Below are positions 5,843-11,452 of a DNA stretch of 11,452 nucleotides, one piece after another. The notes below the pieces were generated by a model, which was not told where the DNA came from, made no database searches, and worked only from the letters and a program-made list of their open reading frames with translations. The position numbers were made by a program, and so were the translations under genes. Source of the stretch: Monoraphidium neglectum (Eukaryota; Chlorophyta; Chlorophyceae; Sphaeropleales; Selenastraceae); the NCBI RefSeq assembly GCF_000611645.1, contig NW_014011998.1, positions 2,004 to 13,455 of the forward strand, written 5' to 3'. Numbering within the stretch: position 1 is the first letter of the stretch; each line of letters begins with the position of its first letter.

Positions 5843-8206
5843 TGTGCGAGTGAAGGAGGGAGGGAGGGAGGGACAGAGAGAGGGGGGGAAGGGAGCGTGC
5901 GCAGGCAGGCAGAAGCGCGCACAATTCAACCATGCGCACAACCGGTGCATGCACTCTCGTGGGAACTCGTGTGCTGTGGAAGTGTGCATGCAATCAGCCG
6001 GTGCATGTGTGTATGCGCAATTCAACGTGCAGCTGCGTGCATGCGTGTAGCGCACTTGCGCGCAAATCGTGCCTGCAGTTTTGAGAGTGCGTGCACGCGT
6101 GCGTGCGTGCGTGCGTGGATATGAGAGAGAAACCGACGACAGTGTTTGTCCATGCGCAATGCTCACCACGTAGTCACGCCCAAACTCAGACTTCCATTGC
6201 TTGATGACGTCTTTTGTGTCCTGAACGACAGCCATGCAAGGCGCGACCACCCGTCACCATGAGGGTGTCAACGTGATCACAGTCAAACAGGCGGCAAGGC
6301 ACAAGACGCCGGGGGGTGGGGCGCTTGGGCAGCCGCTAAGGTCCTAAACTGGCGATGACGAGAGGTGGTCAATAGAGACATGAGGGGGCCGCTGTTGCCC
6401 GTGCTTGGCAATCACCTTGTCACATATGGTGTGACCGTCTCCCATGTTGCTGACATCACTGATGATGGAGCAGGTGGCACGCCTTTTTTGCAGGAGGGAA
6501 GCGGTTGTACAGCAGGTGGGTACGTGCACAGGGGGGGGTCCCAAAGGCAGGAGCGCGTGTGGAACCTCACCATCAGAGATGGCCGGCCTGCATGCGCCAC
6601 AGGGGCTGGCGGGCATGGCATGATCTCGTTCGACCAAATTTTCCTGCAGCGCTGCGCATCGTGGACTCATGTGCTCACTGGGTGCCCAGCCCTGTGTTGT
6701 ACAGCGCGACGCGGTCCATGAGCCCGGGGTTGGCGCAGAGGGACGTCCGCACCAGCTGGATATTGCTGGCCATGGCTGCGGGGACGAGGACGGGCACGAC
6801 ATGTTGGCATCAGCGGGTGCACTCAATGAAACAGAGAAGTTTGGCAGGCGCAGCGGCAGCAGCTGGCACCCATGCAAGGCCGGCAGTGCTAGGGCTGGAC
6901 AGCCGCGAGTGGATCCTGGACCGGCAGGCCAGGGGGGGCGAGGCTGATGCGCAGACGTCGCCGTGGCGAGGCGGCAGTGCAGCAAGCGCCACCCAGCCAC
7001 TCGCCGCGGAAGGCGCCACGGCGGCTGCCGCCGCGCCGCAGTGCCTGGTGCAGTGTGTAGCATGTGCCATGCGGCGCCCCGCACCTTCAAAGGCGGCGAC
7101 CCTGGCGCCCGCCTCGGCCGCTTTCAGCGTGAACCATCCTATGTTGGCGCCGACGTCCACCACAAGGGGGGCCTCCTTTTTGACCCATCTGGCGGGGTGC
7201 TTCGAATCACGGGGGCTGGCAGGGACGGGGGAGCGCAGGGCCACCATCATCTCCTTGGTTTCCTGCAAAGCGCGGCGCGTGACGCGTGGACACCCGGGTC
7301 AACGTGCCGTGCGGCAAGGTCCCCTGTGCGAGCGGCAGGGAGGTCGCTGTGCCGCGCAGCGCGCCCACCAGTTTCACAGCTGTTTTGGGGGTGCGGCACG
7401 CAACCCAGGGGCAGCCAGGGCCCGCAGCTGCGCAAGGGGGTCGCCGCCGGGCAGCATGCTTCCTGGCAGGCGCGTGTGATCCGAGCCTATTGCGGCGCGC
7501 GCGCCTCACACTGGCCCCGGCCGGGCCCAGCCGGTCCCCGCGCTGCCATTGGCCGTGGCAGGCGGGGGCATGGTGCCTCACTTGCGACTCCCATTGGTGT
7601 GTGTCCCCCTTGATATGGTCCGACACGATGTCGTTGCTGGCGTAGACCACCATAGTCAGTTTTGCCACCTTTATGCGCTTGGTACCAGGGGGGTCTGGCT
7701 GCTTCGCGCTGCGATACATCAGCGCGGAGCGCCGTGGTGCAGAGAGGGTTGGCGAGACGCGCGGCCGGGGCACGGCGCCGCCGTGTTTGGAGCGCACGGC
7801 GGCGGCACAGGAGCGTGATCAAAGATGCTTTCTATAATCAAGCGTCCCCACTGGATTATGGCAGGGTACACTGGCAAGCTCATGCGCACCGGCAGTACAG
7901 GTCTTGATGGCCCTGCACCAGCTCGCGCTTTTCAGCGCTGCTGCGTACACGGCCGCCGGCCGCATCCAGCAACGCCGCGGTCGAGACAACGCTGAAGTTG
8001 GTCAGTGGCAGTAATATATCTGCCAATGACGCGTGGCCGCTGCTGCTGCCGCTCTGCCCCGGTCTGCTGCTGTTGACGCGAAGGTTGCCGTGCAGCATCG
8101 CTGCGCGGCCGCCGCTGCTGTTGCAGTTGTGCTGCTGCTTCCACAGCATCAATACCATTATCACCACGATTGTGAAGAGGGCCGTGGGCCACGGGTCTGC
8201 GCGCAT
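4429..8206 (-). CDS. FkbM-family SAM-dependent methyltransferase, membrane-anchored, 10 exons
   Basis: Coding exons in transcript order: 8206-7890, 7708-7582, 7262-7085, 6775-6679, 6482-6416, 6220-6167, 5731-5675, 5373-5280, 5167-5119, 4618-4429. All introns are GT-AG and phases match at every junction. The sum is 1230 bp, giving 409 residues plus TAG. Residues 8-22 (TALFTIVVIMVLMLW) form one short transmembrane helix after a very short N-terminal tail, suggesting a type II ER/Golgi protein. The following stem has three N-glycosylation sequons (N29, N45, N70). SAM motif I is VVDVGANIGWFT (from residue 182), with the acidic residue closing the next strand at E207 (RVAAFE). GDGHT (254-258) and KIDVEGFEAEVLKGA (302-316) are typical of FkbM methyltransferases (Methyltransf_21). 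These transfer a methyl group, often to sugar hydroxyls; the substrate cannot be read here. The first ATG after an in-frame upstream TGA (8228-8230) was chosen as start. Confidence 0.9.
4677..4713 (+). repeat. (GT)n microsatellite in FkbM intron 9
   Basis: About twelve uninterrupted GT units (4677-4701), one A interruption, then more GT. It lies in the 500-bp intron 4619-5118, which otherwise shows only a purine-rich stretch at about 4768-4815. In the minus-strand transcript it reads (CA)n. Confidence 0.9.
5119..5167 (-). CDS. FkbM gene exon 9 (49 bp)
   Basis: Encodes ACNHNKLKEAGKAEYL plus two bases of the next codon. The acceptor is TTTGCAG|CGTGC and the donor is CTCAA|GTGAGC. It joins WFIAA to the C-terminal exon in frame. 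Confidence 0.85.
5280..5373 (-). CDS. FkbM gene exon 8 (KIDVEGFE motif)
   Basis: 94 bp encoding residues 300-330 plus one base of codon 331. It contains the FkbM hallmark MKIDVEGFEAEVLKGA and then NVWFIAA. The acceptor is ATGCAG|TTC and the donor is GCAG|GTGGGT. Confidence 0.92.
5675..5731 (-). CDS. FkbM gene exon 7
   Basis: 57 bp, 19 codons in phase 0, encoding VRGEMRVRRLDSLIEEDVQ, the RLDSLIEED element that precedes the KIDVEG strand in FkbM proteins. The acceptor is CCCTAG|GTG and the donor is CAG|GTGGGA. Confidence 0.88.
5742..5846 (+). repeat. (TG)n microsatellite in FkbM intron 6
   Basis: An alternating TG tract with CG and TA interruptions on the left and about nineteen pure TG units at 5803-5840. 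It occupies about a quarter of intron 5732-6166. In the transcript it reads (CA)n. Confidence 0.9.
5858..5872 (+). other. G-quadruplex motif in FkbM intron 6
   Basis: Four GGG runs separated by single A residues (5858-5860, 5862-5864, 5866-5868, 5870-5872), matching the short-loop G3N1 quadruplex pattern. It lies on the template strand of the gene, so the pre-mRNA carries the pyrimidine-rich complement. Confidence 0.75.
6167..6220 (-). CDS. FkbM gene exon 6
   Basis: 54 bp, 18 codons in phase 0, encoding DTKDVIKQWKSEFGRDYV. The acceptor is TCGTTCAG|GAC and the donor is GTG|GTGAGC. Confidence 0.75.
6416..6482 (-). CDS. FkbM gene exon 5 (GDGHT motif)
   Basis: 67 bp encoding residues 240-262, including SDVSNMGDGHTICDK. 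The donor is CAAG|GTGATT. The acceptor follows an A-rich run (GCAAAAAAG|GCG) instead of a pyrimidine tract, which is unusual, but it is the AG that keeps the frame. Confidence 0.8.
6679..6775 (-). CDS. FkbM gene exon 4
   Basis: 97 bp encoding residues 208-239 plus two bases of codon 240: SNIQLVRTSLCANPGL and RVALYNTGLGT, the helix and strand following SAM motif II. The acceptor is CCGCAG|CCATGG and the donor is CCCA|GTGAGC. Confidence 0.9.
7085..7262 (-). CDS. FkbM gene exon 3 (SAM motif I)
   Basis: 178 bp encoding residues 149-207 plus one base of codon 208. It contains VVDVGANIGWFTLKAAEAG and RVAAFE. The acceptor is TTTGCAG|GAAACC and the donor is GAAG|GTGCGG. Confidence 0.92.
7582..7708 (-). 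CDS. FkbM gene exon 2
   Basis: 127 bp encoding residues 106-148, including KVAKLTMVVYASNDIVSDH. The acceptor is TCGCAG|CGCG and the donor is CGCAA|GTGAGG. The phase matches both neighbours. Confidence 0.85.
7890..8206 (-). CDS. FkbM gene exon 1 (membrane anchor and stem)
   Basis: Encodes residues 1-105 plus two bases of codon 106: transmembrane anchor, Ser/Gly-rich stem with N-glycosylation sequons, and the QDLYC segment. The donor is CTGCCG|GTGCGC. Confidence 0.85.
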
Positions 8207-8606
8207 GCAGTGGGAGTTTAGGCACCGTCACACCCATCGGCAAGCTCCATCCGACGCATGCCAATTTTGCGGGAGCGTGGCCACGTGCAGGAATATATTT
8301 ACCGCACCTCTCCACGCATGTGTGAGCTTGCTGGTATACATGACACCGCTGCCATGATGGTTGTTTTCTGCAGCTTGCTTGTGCCTGCTGATTATGTTGG
8401 GCCGCCACATACTGGCCTATGCACCGTCAGGAAATCCGCATTTGTGGAACCACTGGTGCTGAACTGCCCCTGTGCTTGACACACTCTGTGTGTTTGGTGT
8501 GCACGGCGGCGTCACCCGCTACTGTGCTACCGTACATGCGCGCTGGTCTTGGCTTGCATGATCAGAGGTGCACAGACATACCAAATCAAATAATCATCAG
8601 ATCCGG

Positions 8607-8613
8607 TTTTATA
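8607..8613 (-). promoter_or_regulatory. TATA box (TATAAAA) facing the FkbM gene
   Basis: The minus strand reads CTCTATAAAACCGG, a perfect TATAAAA, about 400 bp upstream of the FkbM start codon. If used, transcription would start near 8575-8585 and leave a leader of about 370 nt, or a leader with an unseen intron. A weaker alternative, AAATATATT, lies on the same strand at about 8292-8300. Confidence 0.4.
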
Positions 8614-9144
8614 GAGTAGCACAGGGGGTCTGCGGACTCAGCACGGAGAGCAGCAATGGAGAAGCTGGGGCTGGACGTGGGCTGAGTGTTGAACACAGCG
8701 GTGCGGCATGCGCGTCAGCCGCAGAGAACGACTGCGCATTACCGTAACCCAGCGGATTTAAGGCATTGAAGGCCTGGATGAGGAAATGACAGAGAAGTAT
8801 ACCTCCCCTACCTTGAAGTCTTAGTTGGCCGTCACTGTCTTACAGGGAGGGCGCGAAGTGGCAAGTGTGCGGGAAGCAGCAGCGTGCTCAAAGCGAGTCA
8901 CAAACCATTCAACAATATGAGGGCTGTCCTGTACCCCCACTGGCATGCGTCGGCCAAGTCGCGGTGCCGCTGCCGTTGCTCGGCGGCGCAGCATCGGACA
9001 GACTCGCAATTGCCCTGCCGTCAAGGGCGGGACCCCAAGCGCTGGTCGGCGTCGCACTTCAGCCCGTAGCTGTCGTGCAGCTCACAGGTCACCTCAGCTC
9101 TATGGCACCCGTCTGACCGTGCTGAACCGAGGCCAAAATACTAG

Positions 9145-9223
9145 ATGCTGGTGATGAGAGGCAAGGCCTCGAGTCGCTCTCCAGGCTGCTGCCCTTCTGC
9201 AGCGGCGATGCCATCGCAGCCAG
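9145..9223 (+). CDS. Candidate first exon of the PPR gene with transit-peptide-like sequence
   Basis: The ATG at 9145, preceded by an in-frame TAG (9142-9144), opens 26 codons rich in Ser, Ala, Arg and Pro and without acidic residues (MLVMRGKASSRSPGCCPS). It ends at a strong donor, CCAG|GTGAGG. The exon ends in phase 1 and could join in frame at an AG before 9610 or 9613. This would give a PPR protein the organelle-targeting sequence it should have. The acceptors are only moderate, and a rival first exon exists at 9350-9468. Confidence 0.3.
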
Positions 9224-9349
9224 GTGAGGTCAAGAGATTGCAGCCACCTGCGGTCCCCGCCAACAAGCGAAGCTGGGTGGGTGGTGGACAGATGGAAACG
9301 GTATGGGTGCAGCAGCGCAGCCGAGCACGCGCAGCAGCCGCCGCAAACA

Positions 9350-9468
9350 ATGGCAGGTCCGACCGGTATGATACCTTATGTTCAGGGCGGCAAAAGAAGC
9401 AATTCAACTCTATTGATATTCGAACTCAACACCACCACAGGCGTCACCGATCCCGGACGGCACTGTGT
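9350..9468 (+). CDS. Alternative candidate first exon of the PPR gene
   Basis: The ATG at 9350 has a good context (AACAATGG) and opens 39 codons (MAGPTGMIPYVQGGKRSN and onward) ending at a GTGCGC donor (9469). In phase 2 this joins the acceptor GTCTGTGCAG (ending 9568) in frame, with a 100-bp intron. Against it, its third codon positions are AT-rich compared with the rest of the gene, so it may be 5' UTR. Confidence 0.25.
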
Positions 9469-9638
9469 GTGCGCACGGGGGCCCCCCACGGGGTTATTGA
9501 AGCCACCGCCTCCCGCTCCTGGGGTCCCTCACATCAGTGCAGAGCATCTTCTAGCGTTGTCTGTGCAGGGGGACGTACAGGCACAGGTGCCCCGTGCTCG
9601 CATCGGCAGCAGGCCTGTGTGAGATACTGGGGCCCCCC

Positions 9639-11452
9639 ATGAGCCTCGCGAGCTCCACTATAATTATGGAAGACGCATGGAGGGCGCCAGGGTTTGGCGC
9701 CTTCGCCGGACCCGCGGACTTTGGGCCATCCACGGGGGCCCACCTGCTTGTTGCGTCCCCGGGATCGATTCCCGGATCCATCGAACAGCATGTCCTTCTT
9801 GGCTCGCACGACACCGCGGGCATGCTGTCCGGCAGCCTGGCCGTGGGCTCGTACGGCGCTGCGCTGCCGGGTTCCTTCGGGGGCACGGGCGGGGCGCTGG
9901 GCGGAAGTGTCGGCGCGTCGTGGGTGCCCTCATCAGATTACTCCGGACGCCGCGACACCCTTGGCGTCGGTTCCCACTTCGACCTGAGCAGCCTGGGCGG
10001 CAGTGTGCACGGCGGCAGCGCGCACGGCGGCAGCGCGCATGGCGGCAGCACGCATGGCTGTGCGGCTGCGGTGATTTTACATGGCCGCAGCCTTGGCACA
10101 TTCCCCAGCACCGTGGAGGCACTCCAAGCGTCCCTGGACTCTTCGGCTGGCCACCACGCCGCCTCCGTCGAGGAGCTGCTCAGGTGCGCGCGGCTGCGCG
10201 GCAGCTGATGCCATTGGTATGAGAATGATGCTATTGTGGCGTCATGGTCAAACACCCCAACCTCCCTGGCCGGGCTGATGGGGGCCACGCGCCCCCAGTC
10301 GGGATCATTCGCAGCCGCACAGCCGGCCGCGCAGCGCAGCTGCTCAGCATGCAATCGTGCTTGCATTGCATGCCGCCGATGGAGCTCACGGTCAGGGGCC
10401 GCCCCTGGCCACCAGCAGGGTGCGCGATTACGCGCGGCCCCGCAGTGCGGCCGGCCAGCCCAAAGCGCGACGGCGGCGAATTGCCCCGCCCTCCGCCTGC
10501 CAGCAGCGGGGCACCGGGCCAGCAAGCCGTGGGTCGTCGGTCCAGGCGCCGCAGCGCAGCCCGCGCGTGGGCGTGCCGGGTTGTGCGCCGAACCACAGCC
10601 GCGCGCGCGCGGCGCACGCGCCGCGCGCGCCGCGGTCGCGAGCTTTCCTTCAGCGCGTGGCCCGCTCGCCGATCGACGGGCCTTGGTCGCTGCGGTTGTT
10701 CCTCCGCAGCTCAACCCCATGCCAATTGCATACCGCGTGGATCCGCGCCACCATGGCTGACCACGCGCCTTCCTCCTGGCCCCCCAACCGCCGCCCCCTC
10801 CTTCCCCGCAGCTTCATATCCGCAGCGGCCCCCGGCCAGCCCGTCACGGCCGTGGTGGCGCCGTCGCTGCAGCAGCTGGACAGCAGTGCCCTGGCGGCGC
10901 TGCTGAAGGAGCTCGGGCGCCAAGGTGGGGGGAGGGGGGGCCGCGCGGCGGGCGGCAGTGGGCTGCGGTCGGAAGTCCCTGCGCGCGTACCGGCGGCCGT
11001 ACTGGCCCTGGGCTGCGGGCCCTGGGGGCGCGAGTTGAGGGGCTGCGGCGGCTCTGCCTGTGCTGGGAGGGCCTCTCCGCCTCACCTTTGCGGGGAGAGG
11101 GCCTGCTCACTGGGGCTCCCTGGTGTCCACCCCTGCTGCCCCCTCCATGCACCCACCCCATCGCCGGCCGGCCGCCGCCGCGCCCCCAGGCCTGGCCACG
11201 CGCGCCGTGGAGGTGTTTGACTACCTGCGCACCGAGGGCGGCCCCGGGGCGGCCCACCTGCTGGACATCTACACCTACACCACCGCCATCAGCGTGTGCA
11301 GCAGCAGCCAGCAGCTGGAGCGCGCGCTGGAGCTGGCGGCGGAGATGCGGTCGCGGGGCATCAGCTGCAACGTGCACACCTACAGCGCGCTCATGAACGT
11401 GTGCATAAAGTCGAACGAGGTGCAGCTGGCGCAGGAGGTGTACAAACAGGTG
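9639..11452 (+). CDS. Pentatricopeptide-repeat (PPR) protein, N-terminal part, runs off the window
   Basis: Exons: up to 10183, 10812-10924, and 11190 to beyond 11452. Junctions are AG|GTGCGC to CCCGCAG|C (phase 2) and CAAG|GTGGGG to CCCCAG|GC (phase 1), all in frame. Across the second junction the protein reads ALLKELGRQGLATRAVEVFDYL, the leader typical of algal PPR proteins. A full 35-residue PPR follows at 11267-11371 (IYTYTTAISVCSSS to GISCN), and a second starts at 11372 (VHTYSALMNVC). PPR proteins bind organellar RNA in sequence-specific fashion and control its stability, splicing or translation. The layout recalls the chloroplast factor MRL1, but this is a guess. The first exon is Gly/Ser-rich with a 15-bp repeat. 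The start is uncertain: ATG 9639, ATG 9666 in a better context (ATTATGG), or an upstream exon; the frame is open back to a TAG at 9552-9554. Confidence 0.8.
9996..10055 (+). repeat. Four tandem 15-bp units coding GGSxH in the PPR gene
   Basis: Units at 9996-10010, 10011-10025, 10026-10040 and 10041-10055 encode GGSVH, GGSAH, GGSAH and GGSTH. The in-frame unit suggests expansion by slippage in a flexible linker before the PPR array. Confidence 0.85.
10347..10373. other. Perfect 9-bp inverted repeat in PPR intron
   Basis: GCATGCAAT (10347-10355) is exactly complementary to ATTGCATGC (10365-10373) around a 9-nt loop, in the same intron. Confidence 0.7.
10603..10630. other. Perfect 12-bp all-GC hairpin in PPR intron
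   Basis: GCGCGCGCGGCG (10603-10614) is exactly complementary to CGCCGCGCGCGC (10619-10630), with a 4-nt loop. It lies in intron 10184-10811 within an alternating GC stretch. Confidence 0.7.
10812..10924 (+). CDS. PPR gene internal exon
   Basis: 113 bp encoding FISAAAPGQP, VTAVVAPSLQQL and SSALAALLKELGRQ, the helical segment before the first PPR motifs. It lies between a CTTCCCCGCAG acceptor and a CAAG|GTGGGG donor. Confidence 0.85.
11190..11452 (+). CDS. PPR gene exon with the first PPR motifs (partial)
   Basis: Encodes LATRAVEVFDYLRTEGG, one complete PPR (11267-11371) and most of a second. No donor is seen before the window ends, so the exon continues outside. The preceding intron is 10925-11189. 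Confidence 0.88.

Larger units (their letters stand above)
8207..9568. other. Divergent intergenic region: 5' leader and promoter of the FkbM gene, 5' region of the PPR gene
   Basis: No complete gene can be supported here. The left part should hold the FkbM leader and a TATA box at 8607-8613. The right part holds competing candidates for the first PPR exon (9145-9223 and 9350-9468). A coding-like minus-strand stretch at 8821-9130 remains unexplained. Confidence 0.5.

Noticed and set aside
7195..7215. TTCGAATC resembling a tRNA T-loop
   Set aside because: It lies inside FkbM exon 3 and no acceptor, D or anticodon stems can be formed around it.
9764..9776. Near-palindrome GGGATCGATTCCC
   Set aside because: Inside the PPR coding exon and adequately explained by codon content.
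9938..10720. Minus-strand frame of 260 codons
   Set aside because: Lies antisense to the PPR exon and intron, with low-complexity Arg/Ala content. The plus-strand model is supported by splice phases and PPR motifs.
10244..10906. Long plus-strand frames continuing through 10236-10906
   Set aside because: Explained as a GC-rich intron (10184-10811). A direct junction 10183/10812 with strong sites in the right phase is simpler than including this Arg-rich sequence. Only cDNA can exclude an extra exon here.

Overview
The window is nuclear DNA of a eukaryote, most likely a chlorophyte green alga (Chlorophyceae such as Chlamydomonadales or Sphaeropleales are the best guess). The reasons are GC-rich coding sequence, many short exons joined by introns with GTGAGY or GTGCGC donors and CAG acceptors, long (CA)n/(TG)n tracts, and a doubled TGTAA element, the usual green-algal polyadenylation signal, behind one gene. 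Splice models were built by hand from reading frame, splice sites and phase. No transcript data were available.

Layout: (1) 15-122 (+), last coding exon of an unidentified gene. (2) 123-1266, 3' flank plus the promoter side of the next gene. (3) 1267-1845 (+), intronless gene for a mitochondrial small-subunit ribosomal protein of the mS38 / AURKAIP1 / COX24 family, with its 3' UTR reaching paired TGTAA signals near 2200. (4) 1846-4428, a tail-to-tail intergenic region with short tandem repeats and a long CA tract but no gene I can support. (5) 4429-8206 (-), a ten-exon gene for a 409-residue membrane-anchored FkbM-family methyltransferase; the ten exons sum to 1230 bp and every junction phase matches. 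(6) 8207 to about 9568, a divergent promoter region with a TATAAAA box facing the FkbM gene. (7) about 9569-11452 (+), the 5' part of a pentatricopeptide-repeat (PPR) gene that runs off the window; its N-terminus is ambiguous.

The genes do not form a pathway. Two of them probably act in organelle gene expression (mS38 in mitochondrial translation, the PPR protein in organelle RNA metabolism), but their adjacency is best read as chance. No mobile element, CRISPR array, tRNA or rRNA was found. The most interesting non-genic structures are: repeats of opposite sense in introns and 3' flank of the FkbM gene that would be complementary in its pre-mRNA; a compound repeat shared by two of its introns; and two perfect hairpins inside one PPR-gene intron.
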